From Ruegeria sp. YS9 (GTDB lineage Bacteria; Pseudomonadota; Alphaproteobacteria; Rhodobacterales; Rhodobacteraceae): a DNA stretch of 64,000 nt. The translations under genes were made by a program, and so were the position numbers. Position 1 is the stretch's first letter, and each line of letters opens with the position of its first letter. The notes beneath the pieces were generated by a model. It was not told the DNA's origin. It worked only from the letters and a program-made list of their open reading frames with translations, and searched no databases. The DNA lies in contig NZ_CP102409.1 of the NCBI RefSeq assembly GCF_024628725.1, positions 2,451,001 to 2,515,000 of the forward strand, given 5' to 3'. This document shows positions 27,891-36,767 of this stretch, one piece after another.

Positions 27891-28469
27891 TCAACGGCCA
27901 AAAACGTCATTGGGCGTCCATGTGAAGCGTTCCCCTTTCTTTCCTGACTTCATCATCAGGCAAGAGGTTCCCAGTTTCTGGAAATAGACGATCTTCAATG
28001 GATACCAGCCCGCCTTGGGCACCTCCACTTCGGTGCGTTGATTGGCTTCACAGCCCTGAATACCCTTGACAAGGCCAATCTGCTGGCCGCCAACCCAAGC
28101 TTCTATCCCGTCATTCGACCACGTTTCCAGCTCGTAAACGCCCGGTGAGTCAAACCGCATATACCCTGTGACCTCGGCGGCAACGTTGTAGGCCTCGTCG
28201 AACGTCATGACGTCCTCACCCTTGCTTGTGTCCCTGTAATCCAACCCACGCAACGGCTTTCCGGGCTTCGCCTTAGACAGCATGCTTTTTGCCTGACTCA
28301 GATCCCGGATCTTCTTGTGTTGATTGCCCGTACCAATGTATTTGACATTCAACCCTGCCTTCGGAGAAGGCTGTGGATTGGCAGGTTGCAGTTTCAGCGG
28401 GGCAGACAAAGCGGCCCCGGCAATGACCGACATGGCAACTGCGGTCGCCACTGTTCGAACGAGTTTCAT
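27891..28469 (-). CDS. Exported PA14-like domain protein
   Basis: A 192 aa protein with a signal peptide (TVATAVAMSVIAGAALSAP). The segment EVTGYMRFDSPGVYELETWSNDGIEAWVGGQQIG resembles the core strand pair of PA14 beta-barrels, which often bind carbohydrates. Two cysteines (GIQGCEAN, GTSCLMM) may form a disulfide after export. It is monocistronic and convergent with mcl1. The biological role is unknown. Confidence 0.65.
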   Translation of the reverse strand: MKLVRTVATAVAMSVIAGAALSAPLKLQPANPQPSPKAGLNVKYIGTGNQHKKIRDLSQAKSMLSKAKPGKPLRGLDYRDTSKGEDVMTFDEAYNVAAEVTGYMRFDSPGVYELETWSNDGIEAWVGGQQIGLVKGIQGCEANQRTEVEVPKAGWYPLKIVYFQKLGTSCLMMKSGKKGERFTWTPNDVFGR

Positions 28470-28588
28470 CCTAATCTCCCTGTTTGCGTGCCGTTTTGGC
28501 TGGGCATATCCCCTGGCAACGTCATTACAGTGACACTAGGCTCTGAAAATTTGCGCTGCAAGAGAGTGTGGCTTCACAATTGCAGAGG

Positions 28589-29038
28589 CTACGCACGCAG
28601 ATCCTTGGGCGACCCCATGACCACATAGGACGTGATCGACGTGACATGCGGCAACGTTCCCAGCACCTCGGTATGGAAGGTCTTGTAGGACGGCAGATCG
28701 GCGCATTCGACGCGCAGCAGGTATTCGATCGTACCGGTGATGTTGTGACATTCGACCACTTCGGGGGCTTGTTGCAGGGCCCGCTCGAACCCCTCTTGCG
28801 CCGCTTTCGTGTGTTCGCCAAGACCGACCCCGATATAGGCGACAAAGCCGACACCCATCGCGGCCGGGTTCAGAACCGCACGATAGCCGGTGATCACACC
28901 GGCCTTCTCAAGCTCTTGAACACGACGCAGGCAGGCGGACGGCGACAGCCCGACCCGTTCGGCCAGTTCCAGATTGCTGACGCGCCCATCACGGGTCAGT
29001 TCGTGCAATATCCGGCGATTTATCTGATCATTCTTCAT
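28589..29038 (-). CDS. Lrp/AsnC family transcriptional regulator
   Basis: A 149 aa protein starting MKNDQINRRILHELTRDGRV with the winged helix ELAERVGLSPSACLRRVQELEKAGVITGYRA and a RAM domain (VVECHNITGTIEYLLRVEC). It diverges by about 75 bases from a LysE-family exporter. An Lrp-type protein beside a LysE exporter is a familiar pair that induces amino-acid efflux on overload. Confidence 0.9.
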   Translation of the reverse strand: MKNDQINRRILHELTRDGRVSNLELAERVGLSPSACLRRVQELEKAGVITGYRAVLNPAAMGVGFVAYIGVGLGEHTKAAQEGFERALQQAPEVVECHNITGTIEYLLRVECADLPSYKTFHTEVLGTLPHVTSITSYVVMGSPKDLRA

Positions 29039-29114
29039 CACAAGTTGCAGAAATAGCCGAAACGCGCACGAAAAAGCAATTTCATTTGCTGCCGGTCGGA
29101 CGATACTTCGCAGT

Positions 29115-29711
29115 ATGACCTACGACATCCTTCTGGCCCTCATCGCCTTTGCCTTCGTGACATCCATTACGCCCGGGCCGAACAATCTGATGCTGATGGC
29201 ATCGGGTGCGAATTTCGGCTTTCGGCGTTCGATCCCGCATATGCTGGGCATTGGCCTTGGCTTCACGCTCATGGTGCTGCTGGTCGGGGCCGGGCTGGTT
29301 CAGGTCTTTGACAGATATCCGGTCAGTTATTCAGTGCTGAAGGTCGTGTCGGTGATCTATCTGCTTTATCTGGCATGGAAGATCGCACATGCCGCACCGG
29401 CCGGGGGCGCTTTGGCAGCGGGGACTCCCATGACGTTTCTACAGGCCGCTGCCTTTCAGTGGGTGAACCCCAAAGCCTGGGCCATGGCCCTGACCGCCAC
29501 GACCGCTTACACGCCCAGTCAGACCCTGCACGCAATTGCCCTCGTTGCGCTGGTTTTCGGGGCGGTCAACCTGCCATCGGTGAGCACATGGACCTTTCTT
29601 GGACAGCAAATGTCGCGGGTGCTGACGAACCCGCGCCGATTGATTGTGTTCAACTGGACAATGGCGGTGCTGCTTGTGGCCTCGCTCTATCCCGTTCTCT
29701 GGCCCGGTTGA
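29115..29711 (+). CDS. LysE family amino-acid exporter
   Basis: A 198 aa inner-membrane protein with five to six hydrophobic segments. The LysE/RhtB signature is SITPGPNNLMLMASGANFGFRRSIPHMLGIGLG near the N-terminus. AAAFQWVNPKAWAMALT is the conserved central motif. The substrate is unknown; the divergent Lrp regulator suggests an amino acid. Confidence 0.9.
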   Translation: MTYDILLALIAFAFVTSITPGPNNLMLMASGANFGFRRSIPHMLGIGLGFTLMVLLVGAGLVQVFDRYPVSYSVLKVVSVIYLLYLAWKIAHAAPAGGALAAGTPMTFLQAAAFQWVNPKAWAMALTATTAYTPSQTLHAIALVALVFGAVNLPSVSTWTFLGQQMSRVLTNPRRLIVFNWTMAVLLVASLYPVLWPG

Positions 29712-29715
29712 CCCG

Positions 29716-29868
29716 CTACGACAGCAGGCAAGTTTCGGCCAGCACATCCTCGGGCGCGGTGTCGGGTGGGTACAGGGTCAGACGCCGCGTTAGACTGTCG
29801 TGGGTGCAGGTCAGAACGCGCAGCGCGGGGTCCTTCTTGGCGGCGGCCTTCAGTATCCGTTTTTCCAT
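29716..29868 (-). CDS. Small basic hypothetical protein (50 aa)
   Basis: A complete short frame on the minus strand reads MEKRILKAAAKKDPALRVLT, continues with CTHDSLTRRLTLYPPDTAPEDV and ends LAETCLLS. It fills most of the gap between lysE and accA, and the residue mix looks coding. The ribosome site is weak. A conserved small protein is possible; without comparison it stays tentative. Confidence 0.4.
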   Translation of the reverse strand: MEKRILKAAAKKDPALRVLTCTHDSLTRRLTLYPPDTAPEDVLAETCLLS

Positions 29869-29971
29869 TCGCCCATCTGAAATCGAACATCTTCACCACT
29901 CGGGTCTTGCCGAGTTGCATCCGGAGCACCATCAGGCCATATAGCAGGGAACTTTCGCGTTGAGAGGCGTC

Positions 29972-30934
29972 ATGACCCAGTATCTGGATTTCGAAAAACC
30001 GCTGGCTGAAATTGAAGGCAAGGCTGAAGAGCTGCGTGCGCTGGCCCGCACCAACGAAGAGATGGACGTAACCGAAGAAGCCGCCGCGTTGGACGCCAAA
30101 GCCGCCAAACTTTTGGATGAGCTTTACGCCGACCTGACCCCATGGCGGAAATGCCAAGTCGCCCGACACCCGGAACGCCCGCATTGCAGCGATTACGTCG
30201 ATGCCCTGTTCACCGAATTCACCCCTTTGGCCGGAGATCGCAATTTTGCCGATGATCTGGCCGTGATCGGCGGGCTTGCACGTTTCAACGATCAACCGGT
30301 CATGGTGATCGGCCATGAAAAAGGCAGCGACACCAAATCGCGGATCGAACGCAATTTCGGCATGGCCCGCCCCGAAGGTTATCGCAAGGCGGTCCGCCTG
30401 ATGGAGATGGCCGGTCGGTTTGGCCTGCCGGTGATCACCCTGATCGATACTGCCGGCGCCTATCCCGGCAAGGGCGCCGAGGAACGCGGTCAGTCCGAAG
30501 CGATTGCCCGCTCGACCCAGATGTGCCTGAAGATCGGTGTGCCCCTGGTGTCGGTCATCATCGGCGAAGGCGGCTCGGGCGGGGCCGTGGCCTTTGCCAC
30601 CGCCAACCGCGTGGCGATGCTGGAACACTCGGTCTATTCGGTGATCTCGCCGGAAGGTTGCGCATCGATCCTGTGGAAAGATGCAGAAAAGATGCGTGAA
30701 GCGGCCGAAGCGCTGCGTCTGACCGCTCAGGACCTTCACAAGCTTGGCGTTTGCGACCGGATCATCCCTGAACCCAAGGGCGGCGCGCATCGCGATCGTC
30801 CGGCCGCTGTCGAAGCTGTACGCGCGGCTCTCACCGATATGTTGGCGGAACTGGACGGCAAAGATGCGGCGACCCTGATTCAGGACCGCCGTCAAAAATT
30901 CCTCGATATCGGCTCAAAAGGGTTGGCGGCGTAA
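29972..30934 (+). CDS. accA: Acetyl-CoA carboxylase carboxyltransferase alpha subunit
   Basis: A 320 aa protein. The start [24 protein letters not shown], the carboxyltransferase core [53 protein letters not shown] and [15 protein letters not shown] are diagnostic. With AccD it transfers the carboxyl group from carboxybiotin to acetyl-CoA in fatty acid synthesis. The ATG at 29972 has GAGAGG upstream. It is not next to accD, as usual, and its stop lies three bases from the convergent transglycosylase stop. Confidence 0.95.
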   Translation: MTQYLDFEKPLAEIEGKAEELRALARTNEEMDVTEEAAALDAKAAKLLDELYADLTPWRKCQVARHPERPHCSDYVDALFTEFTPLAGDRNFADDLAVIGGLARFNDQPVMVIGHEKGSDTKSRIERNFGMARPEGYRKAVRLMEMAGRFGLPVITLIDTAGAYPGKGAEERGQSEAIARSTQMCLKIGVPLVSVIIGEGGSGGAVAFATANRVAMLEHSVYSVISPEGCASILWKDAEKMREAAEALRLTAQDLHKLGVCDRIIPEPKGGAHRDRPAAVEAVRAALTDMLAELDGKDAATLIQDRRQKFLDIGSKGLAA

Positions 30935-30937
30935 CCG

Positions 30938-32068
30938 TCAGCCACCCAACCTGCGCAACAAGGCAACCGAGGGCTCTCCGGTGACCGCAAGGCCATTGGC
31001 GCTTTGATACGCGCTGATGGCTGACGTCGTGTTTTTGCCGATCACCCCGTCCGCGCCTTTCGTATCATACCCTTGGGATGTCAGCCGCCGTTGCAATTCC
31101 TTGCGGTCGTCCAATGTCAGACCGTTTGCATCTGGCCCGAACGAGGCCTGAAACGGAGCGCCGCCGGCGATTCTGTCCGCCAGATGACCGACCCCGATCG
31201 CGTAACTGTCCGAATTGTTATAGCGCTTGATGACCTGAAAATTGCGGAAGACGGCAATGCGCGGTCCGGGCACCTGCGGTTGCAGCACGGCCACCGGAGT
31301 ACCGGAAACCGTTCCGACCTCGCCCCCCCAGGGCTGCCCCCGCACCCAGCCTGCGCGCGACAGGTAAGCAGCGGTCGAAGCCAGCGAATCCGTCGGATCG
31401 TCCGACCAGATATCCCGCCGCCCGTCGCCGGTGAAATCCACCGCATAGGCCAGGTAGGAGGTTGGAATGAACTGCGTATGCCCCATCGCACCGGCCCAGC
31501 TGCCGGTCATCTTGTCAGGCGTGGTGTCGCCATTCTGAAGGATCTTCAGCGCCGCGATCAACTGGCTTTCAAAGAACTGACCACGCCGCCCATCATAAGC
31601 CAGTGTCGACAGAGCTGACACAACGGGCACATCGCCGCGACGCGCCCCATAGCGGCTTTCCAGCCCCCACACTGCAACGACGATTTCCTTGTCTACTCCG
31701 TACTGCGCCTCGATCTGCGACAGCGTCCCGTTGTATTGCCGCAGCATCTTCTGGCCGGTGCGGATCCGCTCGTCCGAGGCGGCAATGGCCAGATAATCTT
31801 CGAGCGAACGCTTGAACTCTACCTGATTGCGGTCGCGCTCGATCACATCGGGAAGGTACCCTGCCCCCTGAAAAGCGCGGTCAATTGTGGATTGTGAAAT
31901 TCCCTGCGATGCCGCCCTGCCCTTGAACCCGGCGACCCAGGCATCCCACCCTGCATTGGGAACGGACCGCATACGCGACGCAGGCGCGCTGGATGGCGCA
32001 TTGCCACCCGTGCAGGCGGCCAACAATATAGATCCAAGGCAAATGGAAAAAGTCCGGCGAGTGATCAT
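30938..32068 (-). CDS. Lytic murein transglycosylase (MltB type) lipoprotein
   Basis: A 376 aa protein with a lipoprotein signal whose lipobox LLAAC ends at Cys19, so it should be membrane-anchored and face the periplasm. The MltB/SLT catalytic region has IEAQYGVDKEIVVAVWGLESRYGARRGD with the catalytic Glu, then GSWAGAMGHTQFIPTSYLAYAVDFTGDG. The C-terminus (about residues 310-372) is a PG_binding_1 repeat (LQRRLTSQGYDTKGADGVIG). It cleaves glycan strands to 1,6-anhydromuropeptides. Confidence 0.9.
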   Translation of the reverse strand: MITRRTFSICLGSILLAACTGGNAPSSAPASRMRSVPNAGWDAWVAGFKGRAASQGISQSTIDRAFQGAGYLPDVIERDRNQVEFKRSLEDYLAIAASDERIRTGQKMLRQYNGTLSQIEAQYGVDKEIVVAVWGLESRYGARRGDVPVVSALSTLAYDGRRGQFFESQLIAALKILQNGDTTPDKMTGSWAGAMGHTQFIPTSYLAYAVDFTGDGRRDIWSDDPTDSLASTAAYLSRAGWVRGQPWGGEVGTVSGTPVAVLQPQVPGPRIAVFRNFQVIKRYNNSDSYAIGVGHLADRIAGGAPFQASFGPDANGLTLDDRKELQRRLTSQGYDTKGADGVIGKNTTSAISAYQSANGLAVTGEPSVALLRRLGG

Positions 32069-32181
32069 GGCTGTGGTCTGCTCTTGTTTGTGATTTGCCT
32101 CGAGAGTAACCCAGTCGGGCTGAACAGGCCAGAACAGTGAAACCCTCTATCTTGTGCGCAGAAAGGTCGGCGGGATGCCGC

Positions 32182-32829
32182 TCAGCTCACCAGCAAGCGC
32201 AGTCCCTGCGTCACGTCCGAGCGGACCGCCAGGCGCAAGCCCGGTTCGTCCCCTGCCTTGAGAGCAGCAATGATCAGCTTGTGATAATGCGGTGGTTCAG
32301 TGCGCCTGAGACGCCCGTAAAGCGCCCTCATCGTCGGCCCGAGTTGCAGCCAGACCGTTTCGGCAATGGCCAGCATCGCGGGTGCCTGAGCCCGCAGGTA
32401 CAGGGTGCGGTGAAACTCCAGATTTGAACGGATGTACCCAACCGCGTCCCGCTTGGTCACCATCTCGGCAACGGTCATGTTGATGGTCTGCAACCGGTCG
32501 ATCAGCGCAATATGCGCCCGGGGCAGAGCCCGGCTGGCCAGCTCGACTTCCAGCAACGCGCGCAAGGCCGCCAATTCTTCGATCCGGTCGTTGGTCAATT
32601 CAGGTGTCGAGACCCGGCCGGAATTGGACAGAAACAAAGCCCCCTCGGCGGCCAGACGGCGCACGGCCTCTCGCGCCGGAGTCATCGAGACGCCGAATTC
32701 CTTGCCGATGCCACGCAAGGTCAGCGCCTGACCCGGCGCCATCTCGCCATGCATGATTCGAGATCTCAGGGCGCGGTACACCCGGTCATGAGTGGCAGTT
32801 TGGGTGTCAGACGGGCGTGTGCTCAGCAT
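32182..32829 (-). CDS. GntR-family regulator with FCD domain
   Basis: A 215 aa protein. The N-terminal winged helix is HDRVYRALRSRIMHGEMAPGQAL, then KEFGVSMTPAREAVRRLAAEGAL. The helical FCD effector domain follows (LRALLEVELASRALPRA, FHRTLYLRAQAPAM). Metal-binding Asp/His positions of FCD proteins appear partly kept. It is in line with the downstream transglycosylase but 113 bases away. The target is unknown. Confidence 0.88.
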   Translation of the reverse strand: MLSTRPSDTQTATHDRVYRALRSRIMHGEMAPGQALTLRGIGKEFGVSMTPAREAVRRLAAEGALFLSNSGRVSTPELTNDRIEELAALRALLEVELASRALPRAHIALIDRLQTINMTVAEMVTKRDAVGYIRSNLEFHRTLYLRAQAPAMLAIAETVWLQLGPTMRALYGRLRRTEPPHYHKLIIAALKAGDEPGLRLAVRSDVTQGLRLLVS

Positions 32830-32859
32830 CCGCTTATGTGATCACAAAACAGCGCAAGG

Positions 32860-33555
32860 TCAACTCGGCTTTGCGTCAAACCTGTATCGATGCAACTCTG
32901 CCCCATTGTCGCGCAACCAGCGACGGGGTTGCTGATAGGGGCCGAAAATGCGTTCCACCTGCTCCCAGAACGCGGGCGAGTGGTTCATCTGGGCAAGATG
33001 CGCCACCTCGTGTGCGGCCACATAATGCAGCACCTCGGACGGCGCGAGAATGAGCCGCCACGAGAACATCAATCCACCGTGCGAACTGCATGATCCCCAG
33101 CGTGACCGCGTGTCGCGCAGGCTGAGCGTGCTGTACGACCGCCCCAGCATTGCCGCGTAATCATCGCACGCGCCGATCAGACGGTCCCGCGCCAATTCCT
33201 TCAGAAACCGGGCCAATCTGCGCGCCTCGGCCCCTTCCGGCACTGCGACCTCGTCCGCCAGCAACTGAACACGCCGACCCTTCGCGGGCACGATTCGCCG
33301 GACAATGCCTTCAATCGGTATCTTCTGCCCGAACTGCACCACGGCCGTTTCCGGCCTGTCCTGCAGATGCTGGCGAATCCACTCTTCCTTGGTACGCGCG
33401 AAACTCAGCGCCTCGGATTCAGGCACTCCGACCGGATAGGTCAGCGTAACCCGGCCATCCAGTTGAGAAATTCGCAAACTGATGCGCCGCGCCCGGGCGG
33501 ATTTGCGCAGCCTCAGCGGCACCGGCGGCGTCCCTGGCAATGCGTGCTCTCCCAT
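32860..33555 (-). CDS. YgjP/DUF45-type metallopeptidase-like protein
   Basis: A 231 aa protein of the YgjP-like (WLM/SprT-related) zinc metallopeptidase group. LHYVAAHEVAHLAQMNHSPAFWEQV supplies the HExxH site and third histidine. DTRSRWGSCSSHGGLMFSWRL is the conserved patch before it, and the N-terminus has RARRISLRISQLDGRVTLTYP. The ATG at 33555 (MGEHALPG) has AGAGG upstream and is preferred over the longer frame to 33621. It is divergent from the FYDLN_acid gene. Physiological substrates of this family are not known. Confidence 0.85.
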   Translation of the reverse strand: MGEHALPGTPPVPLRLRKSARARRISLRISQLDGRVTLTYPVGVPESEALSFARTKEEWIRQHLQDRPETAVVQFGQKIPIEGIVRRIVPAKGRRVQLLADEVAVPEGAEARRLARFLKELARDRLIGACDDYAAMLGRSYSTLSLRDTRSRWGSCSSHGGLMFSWRLILAPSEVLHYVAAHEVAHLAQMNHSPAFWEQVERIFGPYQQPRRWLRDNGAELHRYRFDAKPS

Positions 33556-33655
33556 ATCGCGACCTCTCTTGCGCAAAGACTTTGACAGTGCCCTCTGCCT
33601 GTGGCAGGTGAGCTGAATCATTTAGACGACTCACCTGATATCAAGGGGATTTGAC

Positions 33656-33982
33656 ATGCCCAAGGAAGAATGGGGCGTAAAGCGCGTTTGCCCGACCACC
33701 GGTAAGCGATTCTACGACCTGAACAAGGACCCGATCATCAGCCCCTACACTGGCGAGATCGTGGAGCTTGAAACATCCAAAAGCCGCATGATCGCGGCGG
33801 ATGCAGAAGATGCCGCCTCGGTCAAGGCGCGTGAAAACGCGTCGGAAGAGGAGCTGGTACTGGATGACGACGACTCTGTCGACGTCGAACTGGATGACGA
33901 TCTGCTGGATGACGATGATGACACCAGTGATGACGTTTCGCTGGATGATATCACCGACATATCTTCGGAAGACGAAAACTGA
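33656..33982 (+). CDS. TIGR02300/FYDLN_acid family protein
   Basis: A 108 aa protein. The N-terminal 40 residues carry the name-giving GKRFYDLNKDPIISPYTG. The rest is an acidic tail (about residues 60-108) dominated by Asp/Glu, including LDDDLLDDDDD. The family is typical of Alphaproteobacteria. In this copy only one cysteine remains (RVCPTTGKRFYDLN), so a four-Cys zinc site is not formed. Function is unknown. A terminator follows at once. Confidence 0.88.
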   Translation: MPKEEWGVKRVCPTTGKRFYDLNKDPIISPYTGEIVELETSKSRMIAADAEDAASVKARENASEEELVLDDDDSVDVELDDDLLDDDDDTSDDVSLDDITDISSEDEN

Positions 33983-33989
33983 TCACGTC

Positions 33990-34016
33990 AAAGGCGACCA
34001 CAGGGTCGCCTTTTTC
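33990..34016 (+). terminator. Intrinsic terminator after the FYDLN_acid gene
   Basis: AAGGCGACC, ACAG and GGTCGCCTT form a 9-bp perfect stem ending in a T-run, beginning 8 bases after the stop codon. Confidence 0.9.
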
Positions 34017-34125
34017 GTTCCACGTACAGCTTGGTGCGGAAATTCGCGTTCGATTCCATTTTTGGACTTGCACTCGTCGTCACTGTCTCCTAAACGTCCG
34101 TCCACCGCATCAGCGGTACCTAGAT

Positions 34126-34201
<76 letters not shown>

Positions 34202-34238
34202 AAACCTAACAGAACAACCAGATAGCAAGCATTAGAGC

Positions 34239-34262
34239 GGTGTGACACACAGGTGTGACACA
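34239..34262. repeat. Short direct repeat 3' of the tRNA gene
   Basis: GGTGTGACACA occurs at 34239-34249 and again at 34252-34262. No integrase lies nearby, so there is no support for an attachment site. Confidence 0.6.
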
Positions 34263-34336
34263 AACTGAAGCTGCATGCGTAACCGGAAGAGACCAAGCTT
34301 GTTCACCGCTCGTCTTTCGAACCATCAAGACGCCGA

Positions 34337-34370
34337 CCTGCCGAATTCACTGGGGTCTGAATCCGGCAGG
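34337..34370 (-). repeat. Inverted repeat downstream of the ddaH operon
   Basis: CCTGCCGAATTCA and TGAATCCGGCAGG form a 13-bp stem with one mismatch and an eight-base loop, 7 bases beyond the ddaH stop. No T-tract follows, so it may be a Rho-type or protective 3' hairpin rather than a classic terminator. Confidence 0.6.
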
Positions 34371-34376
34371 TGACCC

Positions 34377-35159
34377 TCAGAATCTCAATGACAGACAGGA
34401 CATGCCACCATCAAGCTTTGCACAATCGGTATTGTCAATTTCAATGACCTCATAGCCTTCGCGATCCAGCATCTCTGCGGTGCGAGGGAAGCCAGCGGCC
34501 ATCAGCACCAGATTGTTGAACCGGATCGCGTTGGCCGCTGCCTCTTCACCGTCTGCAACATGCAGCACCCGGTAGCCTTCAAAGCAGCCCGAAGCGTCCA
34601 ATCGCCGGGTCGCAAGGATTGTCTCGGCATCCATCAGCGAACAATCCGTTTTGAAGTGCAAAACGCCCTCGGGCGTGAACACTTCCCGCAGTTTGCAACC
34701 CCATTCAGAGGTGATTTTCGCCAGTTCCTCGACACCTTCCGCGTCGGTGCGGTCTGACCGGCCCACAAGGATTTCGCGACCGGTTACAAGGATGTCTCCG
34801 CCCTCGATATGGCCGGGACCTTTGATCTGTGTGACCGTATCATAGCAGGCACGCAGAGCCGGAGCGATCTCGGCCACTTCCCCCATCCGCGAAGGCGCGC
34901 CCGGCCGCATCAACACAGCACCCTGCGGCAGGCACAGCGCCGTATCTTCGACAAACTGCGCGTCAGGGAACGCATCCAGAGGATCAAGCTCGATCACCTC
35001 GGCCCCGGTGCTTTTCAGTGCTGCCACATATGCCCCATGCGCGGCCATCATCCCATCGAAATCCGGGTTTCCGATATCTTCTGCGCGCAATCCATCAGCT
35101 ATGGTCGGTGCCGGGCGGCGGGTGATCGCGCGGGAAAACTCAAAAGTTGGGTCTGACAT
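34377..35159 (-). CDS. ddaH: Dimethylarginine dimethylaminohydrolase-like amidinotransferase-fold hydrolase
   Basis: A 260 aa protein of the guanidine-modifying superfamily. The expected catalytic set is visible: FVEDTAL (Glu71/Asp72), KGPGHIEGGDILV with His117, and the nucleophile Cys255 in KLDGGMSCLSLRF at the extreme C-terminus. Such enzymes turn N-omega-methylarginines into citrulline and methylamines; arginine deiminase-like activity is an alternative. It is the last gene of tetR-aruH-aruI-ddaH, three bases after aruI, so its substrate is probably arginine-derived. Confidence 0.87.
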   Translation of the reverse strand: MSDPTFEFSRAITRRPAPTIADGLRAEDIGNPDFDGMMAAHGAYVAALKSTGAEVIELDPLDAFPDAQFVEDTALCLPQGAVLMRPGAPSRMGEVAEIAPALRACYDTVTQIKGPGHIEGGDILVTGREILVGRSDRTDAEGVEELAKITSEWGCKLREVFTPEGVLHFKTDCSLMDAETILATRRLDASGCFEGYRVLHVADGEEAAANAIRFNNLVLMAAGFPRTAEMLDREGYEVIEIDNTDCAKLDGGMSCLSLRF

Positions 35160-35162
35160 GTT

Positions 35163-36767
35163 TCAATCTCTCTGAGGTTCGAATTTCGGAGCGGTGACTT
35201 CGATCATCGCGGGCCCGTCCAGGGCCGCCGTTTCGCGTAACGCTTGTGCGACGGCCTGAGGGTTATCGGGAACCCTGGTGTGTGGAATGCCAAAGGATCT
35301 GGCTGTCGCTGCAAAATCGGGGGGTGTGGGGTCACATCCAACGACCGTCACACCTGCATCCTGCATCGATGTGGCGATTTCCCGGTACCCGTGATTGTTC
35401 CAGATCACGAACGTGACCGGCAGGTTTTCGTCTACTGCGGCCATTGCTTCCGGCATTGAAAACTGCGCTCCGCCATCGCCGACGATGCATATTACCCGCG
35501 CCGTTGGATCGGCAATCGACGCGCCGATGGCGGCGGGTATGCCATAGCCGAGCGCACCATACCCCGTTGCCGCATTGAACCAGCCACCTGTCCGGTCGTG
35601 GTCATAGTAAAGATTGCCGGCATAAATGGGCTGGGTGGAATCCCCGACCATCAGAGCATTCGGAGACGCAGAGCGCATCGCATTCAGTATCTCCACCTGT
35701 TTGCGATAATCCGGGCCGATCTCCTGCCAGGCCGCGTCGCGCGTTGATCTGGCACGTTCCGCACCGTCGCTTTGCCGTGCCCTCTGCGGCAGGGCCTCAT
35801 ACAGTGCTGGCACAACCAGGTCGACGTCACCTTGAATGGCAATCGTTGCCTCATGCCGTGAAAGCTGATCGCTGCACCGTTCAACCCGTATCAGGCCGGA
35901 CAGTTTCGCAACCTGACCGGTGGCATACATGTCATAATCGGTTGGCCCAAGCTCGGTTCCCAAGGCCAGAACGCAATCGGCGCTTTCCAACAATGCGCGC
36001 ACCGCCTTCAGGCTGGGGCTGGCCGGAACGGTCAGAGCGTGCCCGTGCATTAGGCCGCGCGCATTGACGGTTTGCACAACAGGGGCATCCAGGGCTTCGG
36101 CCAGTGCTTGCAATCCCGCCTCGGCACGCTTCGCCCCGCCGCCCGCCAGAATGACGACTTTCTTTGCCTCAGTCAGTTGCCCTGAGGCCTGCCTGATCAA
36201 AGCCGGGTTGACCGGAGGATCAGGGTCAGGCGTCTCGACTGCTGTTTCCTGATATTCCGCCGCTGCGATATCCAGCGGGACCTCTATATGTACCGGCCCG
36301 GGGCGACCGTTGGTGAGGTTGTGAAAAACACGCGCCAAGACCGGGTCCAGAGCGCCGGGGCCGGTGACCTGTTCGGACACCAACGCAACCGTTTTCGCCA
36401 GCCCCATTTGGTCTGGCAATTCGTGCAGATGCCCCAAACCCTTGCCAAGCGATCCGGTTTTGTTGACCCCGGACACCACCAGCATCGGTATTGAATCGGC
36501 CCGCGCCTGCACCATCGGCGTCAGCGTATTGGTCAATCCGGGGCCGGTGATCACAAAGGCAACACCCGGCTTGCCCGCCACACGCGCATAGCCATCGGCC
36601 ATGAAACCCGCGCCCTGTTCGTGTCTGGGCGTAACATGTCGTATGCCAGAAGCGGCAAGCCCTCGGTACAGTTCCACCGTGTGAACGCCTGGTATTCCAA
36701 AGACGCAGGTCACATCCCTTTGGCAAAGCTTGGCAACCAGAGCTTCGCCAATTGTCATACCGCTCAT
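35163..36767 (-). CDS. aruI: TPP-dependent 2-ketoarginine decarboxylase-like enzyme
   Basis: A 534 aa thiamine-diphosphate enzyme of the acetolactate synthase fold. The cofactor-activating Glu50 lies in TPRHEQGAGFMADGYAR; the pyrophosphate/Mg motif is CIVGDGGAQFSMPEAMAAV...FVIWNNHG. Its upstream neighbour is an aminotransferase whose frame it overlaps by four bases, and a polar amino-acid importer is divergent. The pair matches AruH-AruI of the arginine transaminase pathway, where AruI decarboxylates 5-guanidino-2-oxopentanoate to 4-guanidinobutanal. Without biochemical data, another 2-oxo acid decarboxylase is possible. The ATG at 36767 has GAGG upstream. Confidence 0.75.
   Translation of the reverse strand: MSGMTIGEALVAKLCQRDVTCVFGIPGVHTVELYRGLAASGIRHVTPRHEQGAGFMADGYARVAGKPGVAFVITGPGLTNTLTPMVQARADSIPMLVVSGVNKTGSLGKGLGHLHELPDQMGLAKTVALVSEQVTGPGALDPVLARVFHNLTNGRPGPVHIEVPLDIAAAEYQETAVETPDPDPPVNPALIRQASGQLTEAKKVVILAGGGAKRAEAGLQALAEALDAPVVQTVNARGLMHGHALTVPASPSLKAVRALLESADCVLALGTELGPTDYDMYATGQVAKLSGLIRVERCSDQLSRHEATIAIQGDVDLVVPALYEALPQRARQSDGAERARSTRDAAWQEIGPDYRKQVEILNAMRSASPNALMVGDSTQPIYAGNLYYDHDRTGGWFNAATGYGALGYGIPAAIGASIADPTARVICIVGDGGAQFSMPEAMAAVDENLPVTFVIWNNHGYREIATSMQDAGVTVVGCDPTPPDFAATARSFGIPHTRVPDNPQAVAQALRETAALDGPAMIEVTAPKFEPQRD

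Noticed and set aside
29687..30895. Long minus-strand frame (about 400 codons) antisense to accA
   Set aside because: A GC-rich shadow of accA; the sense product matches AccA throughout and the antisense protein has no recognisable features.
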